Below are positions 51,101-64,000 of a DNA stretch of 64,000 bases, piece by piece (position 1 is the stretch's first letter; every line of letters begins with the position of its first letter). A model generated the notes under the pieces. That model did not search any database, was not told the DNA's origin, and saw only the letters and a list, made by a program, of their open reading frames with translations. Position numbers and translations under genes: made by a program. Where the stretch lies: NCBI GenBank assembly GCA_013365325.1, contig JABVXV010000251.1, positions 30,279 through 94,278 of the forward strand, read 5' to 3'. Source of the stretch: Dipetalonema caudispina. Taxonomy: Eukaryota > Nematoda > Chromadorea > Rhabditida > Onchocercidae.

Positions 51101-54100
51101 AATCTTATGAAATAAAAAACTAGAAGAGAAAATGCTAAAAGAAACAACACAGTCACAATAGTTAGCTTTAACATTGTAAAAAATGCGACTTTTGCATTAA
51201 AAAAAATTAACCCAATTAATCTAAGAATTTTAAGCAAACTGAAAAGACATTACTGGATATGAAGGCTAATTTTATATTAGAAAATACTCGTTCCTACAGG
51301 AATAGACAAAGCACAACAGAAAAATATTTGAACAGAAAATACGACTTCACACCTGGCGTTCACGCAATTTATTCAAGATCTCCGTAACATGTTCCATAGA
51401 TCGAGCAATCATGATTCTAGCTTTTTGCTTTTCTTTGTATTCCCATTTCTTACGACTGAAATCGTAATACAACATAAAACTATAAAAACTTAGCAATTTT
51501 TCCTTGCAAAGTGTCATGTGGTGGTAGGTGATGCTACAAGTACATGCCGAAATGCATCGTTAGTTCGAAGCAAGTCAGCTAGTTGAATTCTTGAGCTGGA
51601 TAACTGTTATTAATGGTTCTTTTTTCTAATATTCAACAATATTTGTTCAGTCTGATTCAAAATTTTGAGGTAAAGTATCCACCGACTTCCGATAGGTACA
51701 AAATTTGTTATCTTCATCTTGGTCACAGCCTAAAAACTTTTAAAGAAAATTTAAAACCCATGAGGAAGGGGAAAATCGGAAGAAATAAGAAAAATTTAAA
51801 AAACTCAAAGCAAATGCATGAACAGCACTTTTAAGTCTATAAAAGCAAAACATTTATACACTAGCCTTTCTACAGAAATTTCTTTCTGAATATTTTCCAA
51901 ATACTTCGTTAATTCACTTAATTCAGCGTTCAGACGATCAGGTGAATTAACAATATCACGATCAATAACATCATTTTGAAATGTTAGGCGTTTACCTTCA
52001 CTTTGTGTTTCCACCTAAGAAATTCCTTGTAAATACATAAACATCGAGATTTTTTCAGAAGATTAGATCTTTTCCTCAAAGAGAAAATATAATATAAATT
52101 GATAAGATTCAAAATACAAAAGTTACTATTCAAATCATTTTCTCTCCTTAAAATTAGAAAAACGAACCAGTTTCTTTTCCTTTTCGATATTAGCTTCACA
52201 AATTGTTTTTAGTTCCATCTGGATTGCTTCAGTTTGAACATATGTTTCTTTTACACTACGCTCTAGGATTTCCATTTTTTCACGGAACTAAAAAAATTCC
52301 AGTTTCCCGACATTGGCAACACATAATTTGGTACGATCACTTTCACGAGGTATTACAATACAACGTCCTCAAATGACGAGATAACAAACTCAATTAAGTG
52401 AAGAAAAAGACTATTTCTCGTTTAACCGGTAATTTAATCACCTCATTTTCCAAATGTTTTCGATTGGTTGCATCATTATGCAAACGCTGTATTTCATTAC
52501 CGAGATTAATAACATTAACTCTTTTGGATTCCAACTCACCTCTACGACCATCGACATTGCTAAATATACCATGCGCTTTCTAAAATTTGAAAGAATATTC
52601 AGTAACTCACAAAGTCTTCAAAGAGAATTAACTCTAAAATTAAAAAAAGCTTATTGGCAAATATCAACATTGCGTTGCTTCTGCTTTTCAAATGAAAAAA
52701 AAAAAAAAAAAAAAAAAAAAAACCGAGGAAGCCTAGCCAATATCAACCACATCAAAACGTTCTGAATTTACCAAACACAAATTGCGCGCAGCAACTCTAA
52801 CAACGGAATTGTAAATGCATAGTTTCACATTTTATTAGCATAAACTCATAGAGTAAACATCAGTTATTCCCTAGGTAGTTTTTTTTACTGCCATAAAAAA
52901 GAAATGGAGATTCGAGTTCAAGATATTCATGAAATTAGGAAAGCCATCTGTAAAGATAACATTTACGGTAACTCTTTACTGTAGTTGCTTTTCCATTTTA
53001 GATAATACCATTGAAATAATGAAATAGTTCAGCACTAACAGTAATAGCATTTGTCGTGAATTCGATGAAATTGATCAGAGTTGAAAGAAGTATTCGTGTT
53101 GGTCCTGGCTCTGGTGCGACTAAATCGAGATAGCTGAACTGGATTTCATTTGATGAAATATCTTCCACAATGGCAGATCTGGAATATTCGTGATTATTTA
53201 ATCAATTGAAGGCATCTTTCAAATTCAGCAGAAAAAGAGTAAAATTTTGGAAGCGAACAGATAATTCCTGAGTTTAAAAATCATTCGAAATTCAGGCTAA
53301 AAGCCACTTCATACTGGCTGCAATGAGAGGAGCTTTGCCTTGCACATACCATCTATCTGAAGAATTCTCAGTAATAGCCGCAGAGTTATTTTTCCGACAC
53401 TTAATAATTTAATCTTACGTTCGATGCAACAATTTCCAAGAGTCGCATTTAAAGATGAAAGAAAATAAGGTCTAGAGTATTATGTAATTTTTCATGAAAC
53501 GACAAATGGTAGCACCAACAGAAGATGAAACATATTTTGGATGACTTACAGAGCTTGAAAGATGACTAATTTCGGATATGCTTGAGTGAATAAATCCATA
53601 TCGGTGGAGCTGCTAAATGCAAATGGTGGTGTCGTATACATAGCATCCGGGATATCCATGATGTACTGAGTAATATATTGATATACAGTACACATTAATT
53701 CACCCTAAAACCACTTACCACTTACGATGCAACTTTCATTATTATGGGGGCGACTTAACGTCATAAACATGAAACACATTAAGTTTCATGATTTTAGGAT
53801 TTCTTTCAACCTACTATAAGCTTGAACTAAATTGGATTTGTGAGGATAAATGAAATCAATTTCGAATCTGAGCTGATAAATGAGTAAAATGGTAATATCT
53901 GGTTCAACTAACTGTTTTAAAAAATCACTGTATATATTAAAAGCTGTAATCTTTTATATTCAGAAAGTATAACAGCTTATAATATACTTTAAAACTACTT
54001 CAGAGAAGCAGGAAACATCGATACACGTTCAAATCATGATCTATGTGGAAATGAAAGTAGAGAAAAAAGCAGATAAGGGGAAAAAGCATCAATTTCATTG

Positions 54101-54650
54101 CCTCAAAGTCTTATTTCTTAGCTGAAATTGAAACAGTGAGGATCCGAAATTCTGATGAAAGCAATCAGATAGGTAATGGGAAAGATCTATAAAGTAGTTA
54201 ATTTCCTTCTTTAGTATTTGAATTTTCTTTTTCTGTCCACACATATCTTCCTTCCTTCGAGTGGTTGAAAGCTCATCCTCTAATGACTGATGATAAGAAA
54301 TCCTCAAGTGAAGAAATTTGATTTTTCAGATTCAGTTTAATGACTTTACATCGCAGTGGCATTTTCTGAAGGAATATAATCTTCCTGCTGTAAAAAAACA
54401 TTCACGAGAATAAACTCATGAACTGCTAATACAGAACAAACTGATTTAGAATGTCACAAAAAATATGAAGAATGTAAATGACCGCTTTTTCCAAGAGAAT
54501 GCTTACCGTTGGTTTTTGGATATCAGTAGGGATAAGTTGAAGTGAGGGAAACATTCGGTTTAGCGTCTCAGTTATCGTATTTGCATCAAGAGCTTTTGGC
54601 ATCATCAGCTCGAAAGGACCAGCCAATGATGACATTCGGCGTTGCGCCAT
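48171..54650 (-). CDS. NUF2: Kinetochore protein NUF2 (HIM-10 family)
   Basis: NUF2 pairs with NDC80 in the NDC80 complex that binds spindle microtubules at kinetochores. Phase-consistent exons: 53665-53550, 53178-53040, 52579-52442, 52287-52168, 52014-51862, 51448-51353, 51006-50800, 49933-49775, 49457-49314, 48997-48938, 48242-48171. Support: the end of the CH-like domain (FSYLDLVAPEPGPTRILLST, then LINFIEF) matches human PKAKRTARFLSGIINFIHF in position; long coiled coil follows; and the marker DVIDRDIVNSPDRLNAELSE matches human TKIVDSPEKLKNYKEKMKD. The N-terminal part is tentative: 54650-54507 (DANTITETLNRMFPSLQLI, then PTDIQKPT) and 54387-54350 (QEDYIPSENATA) resemble the NUF2 start, and an exon at about 53872-53827 (LRFEIDFIYPHKSNL) joins in phase to YIMDIPDAMYTT. 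The link between 54350 and 53872 is not found. Alternatively 54650-54095 could be a separate 129-residue coiled-coil gene. The 51448 and 48997 acceptors are weak. A 28-A tract interrupts the intron before 52579. Confidence 0.8.
52695..52722 (+). repeat. Poly(A) tract of 28
   Basis: Uninterrupted A28 in the NUF2 intron between 53040 and 52579. It could be a simple-repeat expansion or the tail of a retroposed sequence; no target duplication was obvious. Confidence 0.85.
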
Positions 54651-54656
54651 AATAAT

Positions 54657-54666
54657 CTGGAAAACT
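54657..54666 (-). promoter_or_regulatory. Candidate spliced-leader acceptor of NUF2
   Basis: On the minus strand CAGTTTTCCAG ends six nucleotides before the ATG at 54650. It supports this ATG as the mRNA 5' end, whether as NUF2 or as a separate small gene, and fits a trans-spliced downstream position after ILF2. Confidence 0.5.
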
Positions 54667-54759
54667 GAATTTCAATAATTCTGTAACTACAGCAAATAAT
54701 AATTATTAACAAATATCGGTTGTTAATCTTCTTCTGTGATTATCCTCAATATATCATTC

Positions 54760-55373
54760 ATGATCTTTCAGACAAAAGCAAAAACACTGGAGGAACTAAC
54801 ACCCATTAGCAATATAATAGGCGGTACCGTAACCATGAAAGAAAGTATTATCAATTGTATGTCGATAAAGCAAAGCTTGAGAAAAAAATTAGCTGGTTTT
54901 CAGGGTGGCATGAATGACTACGTGGATGAGGAAGAAGCGGAAGTCAGAAGGCAATCCAGGTAAGTTTCCCAGGATTTCTAGCACCTCAAATTGTAAGAAT
55001 CGAACAGCATGACTATGAAACTTTAGTAAAATAGGAAATGCAGAGATTCGCAAGGACTGATCAACTACAAAAGGCTTAAAATAACCAACAAACTTATATA
55101 TTCGATTTCACTTCGTTATCCACGTGAAGCAAACTAATCCAAATCTGAGATTGAGTATGGTAAAAGAGAGATGAATTGATTCTTAATGATAATTCTATTG
55201 CTAAGTGAATTATTGGGTAAGCCATCAAAAGTACATGCAATCCCAAAACTATTGTTAGATAACTAAACAAGATAATCCAAAAAAGATTGTGGTTGCTAAA
55301 CTTCAGATGAAAACGAAAGCATTCACCTGAATCCTTTATTAGATTGTACCTATCACAAAGCATCAACAGTTTA
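54760..55373 (+). CDS. Small unrecognised gene between ILF2 and NUF2
   Basis: The first exon runs from the ATG at 54760, or from the CTTTCAG acceptor at 54771, to 54959, with a perfect GTAAGT donor. It reads KAKTLEELTPISNIIGGTV, then IKQSLRKKLAGFQGGMNDYV and an acidic/basic end (DEEEAEVRRQSR). A phase-matching terminal exon follows TTTATTAG at 55342 and reads LYLSQSINSL, then TAG at 55371, for about 79 residues. Only the first exon is convincing; others may lie further on, interleaved with ILF2 on the other strand. It is divergent from the NUF2 start by 110 bp, so a shared promoter is possible. No domain is recognised. Confidence 0.5.
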
Positions 55374-55793
55374 TAGAAAAAAGGTTGGAAAATAATGCAA
55401 TAAAAAACAATAATACAAAACTGCATAAACGACAGTTCTTAGAATTACACAATAAAACAACGACCGGATTAAAAGAGATTTCGAAAATTAAACAGAGAAG
55501 AGAATAAAACTGAATTAAACTCAAGAATTCGGCAAGTAGAAGTTTTCGGTTCAAAATTAATAACAAACTTTCAAACTTCATAACAGTTTCGAACTTTTAA
55601 TAGAAATTTTTAAAAATTATTAGATTAAAAATGAATCACTATCAAAAAAGATGTAACCTGATAAGAACTTGATGCCTTATACTTCTAAGACACTATATCT
55701 CTATTGTAGTCTTTTTTTCTTTTTTATCTATTATACATGTATTTATAATACACAGCATCCAGAAAGAAAATATGAAGTATAAATAAATCATTT

Positions 55794-58694
<2,901 letters not shown>

Positions 58695-58706
58695 TTCCAC
58701 GGTGAT

Positions 58707-58714
58707 CTGAAAAT
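58707..58714 (-). promoter_or_regulatory. Candidate spliced-leader acceptor of ILF2
   Basis: On the minus strand ATATTTTCAG ends 12 nt before the ATG at 58694. No upstream in-phase coding exon is needed because the protein aligns from its RG-rich N-terminus, so this acceptor is best explained by trans-splicing. Confidence 0.55.
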
Positions 58715-59779
58715 ATGACATTTCCATTGCAAAATACCAAATCATTATTAATGTAACTAACAAACTGAAAGTGTGGGATACGGTGATTAGATCGACTATT
58801 AATTTATGGATTAGTGATAATTAAAAATAGCTATAATAACCGAAGGTCAACAAAATTCAGAGATCAACAATCAGGATTAATAATAATTCAAATTAAAAAT
58901 AAAGTCATCGACAGAAAAATATGCCTAATTTCGAAAAGCTCAAACTAAATTTTATTGACAAGGCTCAAGGTACCATAGTTTTTTAGGATATATCCCAGCA
59001 TATCTATATCCTATAATCTAACTTCTGATGACTTTTTCCCACTCACAAATTCTAGATGACTCCATAGCCAACCCGGGAATAACCGGCCCGAACCTAACAA
59101 CATCCACCACCACTATCCAATATCCTGAAACATGTGCCGTCCCTCACAACACAGACCATTTCTTACTGATCGGTTGCACTGTGAAACATTAACATTCCAC
59201 GGGATATTGACTATTAATAGTTCATTGTGGAAATTCATTTCAAAGAAATTCGTAATTGAAGTTTTTGATTTTCAAATACCCCCGACATTAAAACTTGATT
59301 TATCACTTAAGAAGTAATAACTTATCAATCAATCAATGAAATAATTTCCTACTTCCATCCCGCATATAATTTCACTTTAACATATTTGAAAGAAATTGAA
59401 TATTTCTTCAACAGTGCCTACAACATGTCTGAGTCTCTTTTTATTTTGAAATTAATCCATTTAAATTCAATTTTATTTTTAATTTATTTTTGTCAATTCC
59501 ATCCCATCATTCTCTTTTCATATTATACTGTTTATTATGTAAAGAGCAGACCGTATATGTCTACATACGAATTAGGCAATAAAGAGATGTAATAAAAATG
59601 TCGGAAAGTTGACATGAAAGTTGAAATTAAATCGAAGTTTTTCAATTGCTGTGCAGCAAAATAACAAATGTATGAGAGTACATATATTTTTCACGTGATG
59701 CACGAGAGGATAACCCGAAATTTTGCTTCTTCAGAATCTATTTCATTTTTCAGTCCAACCTAACTTAACTCTGTTTGAT
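58715..59779. other. Region upstream of ILF2
   Basis: Probable ILF2 promoter region. It contains a moderately GC-richer stretch around 59.03-59.16 kb (AACCCGGGAATAACCGGCCC). No exon is supported; open frames at 59132-59317 and 59386-59592 look random. Confidence 0.45.
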
Positions 59780-60004
59780 ATGACACGTAACTGTTCCATT
59801 GGAGTTCCATCTTCCTTCTTCTTTGACTCCTTCATTTGCATTGTTTTATCTTACTTGAATTTGGATTCCTGGAACTTTTTATCACAAAATTCCGAAAGAT
59901 TTTTGTTGGAGAAAAAAAGATGGAAAAATGTTGAGGCGTTGAAAAAAAGGTACAGCGAAAGCAATTCCATTAAACGACCCAAGCAAGGACAAATTTTGAT
60001 GTGA
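59780..60004 (+). CDS. Possible small protein, 74 residues
   Basis: An ATG open frame starts 26 nt after a TTTTTCAG acceptor at 59753, as in other genes of this window. It reads MTRNCSIGVPSSFFFDSF, a hydrophobic stretch (ICIVLSYLNLD), then a strongly basic charged tail (LLEKKRWKNVEALKKRYS, IKRPKQGQILM). The tail composition is unlike chance frames here. It is tentative; no family is recognised. The minus strand is open as well (59882-60136) but reads as random. Confidence 0.33.
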   Translation: MTRNCSIGVPSSFFFDSFICIVLSYLNLDSWNFLSQNSERFLLEKKRWKNVEALKKRYSESNSIKRPKQGQILM

Positions 60005-60305
60005 GAAAATTTGCTTTTCTAAACTGAAAGTATTAAACGAATTTGCTTGCATTATTATAAAAATCGAAAATGTATTCAATTCAATCACCTCTTTGGATAC
60101 TTGAAATATTTGTTGCGCAAGATAGAGGGAAATCAAAAACGGGGTTTACAGGATGATGGAAAACATGAACAACAAAATAAGCAGGAAATGAAGTTGGCCA
60201 ATAATTGAAAATTTGTAAATAGTTTTAAGGATTGTTGAGACTAACTAACAGAATAAATTTACCACCTCATACTGTCATATGTGTTTCCTATTATAGGGAC
60301 AAATA

Positions 60306-60983
60306 TTAGACTGCAGCAAAGGTAATTGTAGTTTTTCCATTGATGAACTTTACTGCCTTATACTGGGATACATTTCCAAATAAATGTATCATTTTAATGC
60401 TCATTTCTTTCCTCTAATGAGTTATTACTTGCTGTTTTCTTGTACACTTGTTTCCAATTAAAAAAGTGCTACCGGACAAAAATTCCAGTGATTTTTTATT
60501 TGAACTCAAAATGTGGCCACTAAAACACTGGTGAAGCATTTGATCTCGGGCTTGCTAAAAGAGGATGCAAAAATGGTCCAAGAATCCTTGTAGATATGAA
60601 GATGACCTATCATCGGAAATGGGATGACCAACTAATAATAATCGTCAACTTTGATCCGCAACTACACCATAAGTTGCCAAGAACTCAACGTCAGCCATAT
60701 TAACATCCTCCGATAAACCGATAATCGAAAAAATCATCGTCTCAGAAGAAGCAATAAAAAGTCGCTTTTTATTGCTTCTTATGAAAATTCATCTGACCTT
60801 TCCTTATTCGGTTAACTGTAAAAAAGAGTTCATCGTATCGTAATGTTTGGGTTTCTTTGCTACCGCAAATGAACAAACTTATTTCTTGTTAGCACTTCCT
60901 TTAATTAATAAAAACGTACTTGCGATCATTCATAATGATTTGAAATTCTGCTTGAAAACGCAATTACTTTTGCACCAATTTAA
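60306..60983 (+). mobile_element. Mariner-type non-autonomous element, copy 2
   Basis: 678 bp with inverted termini (TTAGACTGCAGCAAAGGTAA at the left; TTAAATTGGTGCAAAAGTAA at the right, read on the minus strand) and TA immediately outside both ends (60304-60305, 60984-60985), the mariner target signature. It is an inverted, diverged copy of 27347-28106, including the internal palindrome near 60749-60781. No long reading frame remains, so it would need transposase from elsewhere. Confidence 0.85.
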
Positions 60984-60985
60984 TA

Positions 60986-63865
60986 GTTCTTGAAATCAGT
61001 GTTTGTTTATAAATTTATGATTTCAACCAAACATTATTTTGTGTTAGATATAAATTGCTTAAATAATCAAAGACAGAACTGCTTAGTAGCAATTTTAATA
61101 AGTAATTAGTTGTAGTTAACTTAAAGAATCTAATTTTGCAACTCTTTAGAGTGCTTTTTCATTCCTTTAGGCGAAAAAGATTGTTTCTTTTGCTATCCAA
61201 TTTTTTTGATATTTACGAGTTAAGGTTATTTATAATTGTTTACCATTTCATACTTCCAAATTATTCATATTATTCCTTCCTTCTGAGAAATATCGGATAC
61301 AAAAGGAAGCTTGAACTGTTTGATGAATGTTCTGCAACATTATATCTTATGACATGCTAAGAAAACTTCTCAGATCTCAACGGTTATTAGAGTATGAAAA
61401 ATGAGGGAAAGAGTGTCGGTGATCCATTATGTTCCTAAATTTCAGCCCGTTGATATTTTTCATAGGCCATGGACTTTAAGAAGAAACGATATACAGCGAT
61501 AATTTTGATTTCAATCTCTAAAAGGAGAGAAAAATGGTTACTATCCCGTATTTCTGGTCTCTTTATTAAGCTTTCTGAAATGGATTGGGAAAAGACAGAG
61601 AGAAAGAGAGAGGAAAGAGAAACTGAAAGGGTGAGTGATTTCGCAGCGGTACCAAGACATTTCAGGCTTAGGAAAAATATTTGCACCCATAATTTATTGA
61701 CACAATTTACGGAAAATTTCTCCATATATTATTAATAAGACATGTTCACTTCGTTGGAAGGCGGATCGGTGCATCGATTTAGGACCTTCGATTGACGGCT
61801 TTTTCGATTCTTTTCAATTTTCGAAGAGGTTTCAAATAATAAATTTTTCCTAGAAGAAACTTCATTTTTTCTTTTTGCAGTCTTTTGCTAAATGCTCAAT
61901 GGATTTCCATTTTTCTTACATTTTTGGATTTAAATTTGAATTAATCTGCGACAGATTCTATCTTACGGTACTTTTCCTCTCCTTTTCTCATAACTTACAT
62001 AATTTCACTCTCAAAAATCTTTCATTCTTCCAAATGATGAGAGGTAAATGAAGTATTGAAAAGTCAGTATTCAAAGCTTTTAAATTTAATTAAAGTGACC
62101 GCTATAATCATATGGCAAACATGGCCATCCATGGATATGTTTGCCTAAACAATATTCTTACATCCTTAAAAAGAAGTTGACTTATTTGTTTGATGTGGCA
62201 GTTGATTTAAGTTATGGCTGAGTGGAGCCATTAGACTTATGAAATATAACGATACGAAAAGTAAAAAATGAATAACTTTTCTGGGGTGTCATTTGGATAA
62301 TTGCTTTGTTGTCATAAACAGTATCACATACTTTGTGCCCGCTTTTATGGAATAAATTTTATTTTGCAACAATATCTGAACAAATGTTAAATGGTTTCCT
62401 TCCCCCTGTTGTTCCCTACCATTCATAGATGCTTTTTCAACTTTTACCGTTTATGAGCGTACCATAGCAGAATTATTGATAACAATTCCATCGACATCGC
62501 CATCAGCAACACATACGCACATCGACTGCATATTGAAATTTTCAACACTTCATTTCCTATTGTAGTAATAATGTCTTCCCTTTAATATGATGGCTAAATT
62601 TCAATAATGAATTCCATTTGGATGAAATTAATTAAATTCTTTTTTACTAACACACCATGGTTGAATTTTGAAGTTACTTTGTAAGAAATGATATTTTGGT
62701 GTGAATTTTATTTAATAAATATTCTTTTGATGACAGAACTTTTTGTTAATGAAATTAACTATGGCAAAATTAGAATATTGCAGCAGAAGGAAGGATGGAA
62801 GTAATTTCAACCTTGAAAAAATGTGTAGGAAAGTGAAACACTCTGCTTGATCATTGGGAATATATTGCTTTATGTTATGTTTTCCATTGATTTCGCACTT
62901 CTTGCAAAGGTCTAAGTTTACTTAAGGTACTGTTCTACCCTCCTTCACTGCTGATAATCTCTTGCATTATTCAGGTAAATCCCGCAAATTTATTTTTTCT
63001 ACTACTTTGCCATGCATTTCGTTTCTTAACAGTTTGAACTTCAATAGTAAAAATTAATTCTCTCTAATGGATCTATAAAGTTATGAACATGACAGTTTCG
63101 GCATAGAGAAAGTAAACAAACATTGAAGAAATAGGTACTGGTACGTGATATCTTAAAAAAATAATTTAATCAGCAGTTTTCAATTAAAACAGAAATATTT
63201 CATTATTCTGTTTCAGTTCAATAAGATTGAAATCCGGTTAACTTGATTTGTTCGATAAGAACAACGGAACAGATGACTTCTGTCAATATTATATCGGAAA
63301 AATTTGTCTGAATTACCGCGGAATGCCTCTTAGAACTTCCAATACCTTAAGTATCCGTGTATTAGCGAAGTTTTATGCTTTTTGACGGCAACTCACTTTT
63401 GTATTGGTGATAAGTTCCAACCCTCCGTGTTTTTTGTGAAATCAGTTCGAAACGAGGGAAAGAGTGTCAACTTTTGAAATATTCGAGAAATGTTCTTCAA
63501 GTTTCCGAATTCTTTCATTAAAAATTTGCTTGTCTTTTTCGAATTTCAATTCGTTGAATTGAGCTTAATAATATCGTGTTTCATTGGTGAGTGAGAGAAA
63601 GAGGGAGAGAGGAGAGAGAGAGAGAAGACATATTGCTCATTTCATTGGTTGGTTGCAAAATACGAAAGGATAGCGGCTTTCCACTGGTTGTGCCCCTTCT
63701 TTCACTTGTGAGGCACCGCCCTTTCAACTTCAAATTTCACCCTTCTCTCTTTCTCTCTCTCTTTCTGTCTTCCTTTTTCTCTTGACTCTTTGAAAATATT
63801 TCAAATTTCATGATTTGTCGGAATTGGTTGTAAACTTTTGCTAATATTCGCCCAATTTCTTCGCA
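60986..63865. other. Intergenic region
   Basis: No supported gene. Fully overlapping opposite frames at 61435-61735 are both open but contain low-complexity GA/CT sequence (about 61590-61640) and lack splice support. A GA-rich tract occurs at 63594-63630 and a CT-rich tract at 63740-63780. Confidence 0.5.
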
Positions 63866-63875
63866 TTGTCTCGAT

Positions 63876-64000
<125 letters not shown>

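Noticed and set aside
55094..55426. 110-codon hydrophobic minus-strand frame between NUF2 and ILF2
   Set aside because: The composition is Phe/Leu/Ile/Tyr-rich as in translated AT-rich DNA, with no splice signals and no resemblance to any family.
61435..61735. Two fully overlapping frames of about 90 codons on opposite strands
   Set aside because: Both derive much of their length from a GA/CT low-complexity tract that lacks stops; neither has start or splice context.
63591..63785. 64-codon Arg/Glu-rich frame
   Set aside because: It is translated GA- and CT-rich simple sequence.

Overview
This is an AT-rich window with no prokaryotic features. Its genes are broken into short exons with canonical GT/AG introns, often with nematode-like acceptors (TTTCAG and variants). 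The proteins I can name are eukaryotic housekeeping proteins: NF45/ILF2, the kinetochore protein NUF2 and the Ragulator subunit p18/LAMTOR1. Several start codons lie 2 to 36 nt downstream of an unpaired 3' splice site, as expected for spliced-leader trans-splicing. Together these point to a nematode, plausibly a filarial or other spirurid; the clade is inference.

Layout. 1-10.5 kb: intergenic, simple repeats only. 10.5-14.1 kb (+): a seven-exon, 351-residue surface protein with three Ly6/uPAR-like domains and a hydrophobic C-terminus. 16.0-18.2 kb (+): an unrecognised gene with two competing 3' ends. 18.5-20.6 kb (-): LAMTOR1. 24.1-25.4 kb (+): an unrecognised secreted or membrane protein. 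26.4-28.8 kb (-): a neuronal-calcium-sensor-like protein with mostly degenerate EF-hands. 27.3-28.1 and 60.3-61.0 kb: two inverted copies of one mariner-type non-autonomous element; the first lies in an intron of the calcium-sensor gene. 29-42.7 kb: sparse, with weak small ORFs and two perfect hairpins. 42.7-44.9 kb (-): a single-pass membrane protein. 46.0-47.5 kb (+): an unrecognised 241-residue protein, convergent with NUF2. 48.2-54.7 kb (-): NUF2. 54.8-55.4 kb (+): a small gene divergent from NUF2. 55.8-58.7 kb (-): ILF2, complete in ten exons. 58.7-64.0 kb: one possible small ORF, the second mariner-type copy and a terminal ATT microsatellite.

The genes do not form one pathway. LAMTOR1 (lysosomal mTORC1 signalling), ILF2 (dsRNA-binding complexes) and NUF2 (kinetochore) are housekeeping functions; the Ly6-like, 24 kb and 44 kb proteins look like cell-surface or lineage-specific products. 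ILF2 and NUF2 lie in the same orientation 1.1 kb apart and could be co-transcribed. Exon models were built by eye from reading frame, splice consensus and phase. ILF2, LAMTOR1, the Ly6-like gene and the middle of NUF2 are phase-consistent; the 5' ends of LAMTOR1, NUF2 and the 44 kb gene are unresolved.
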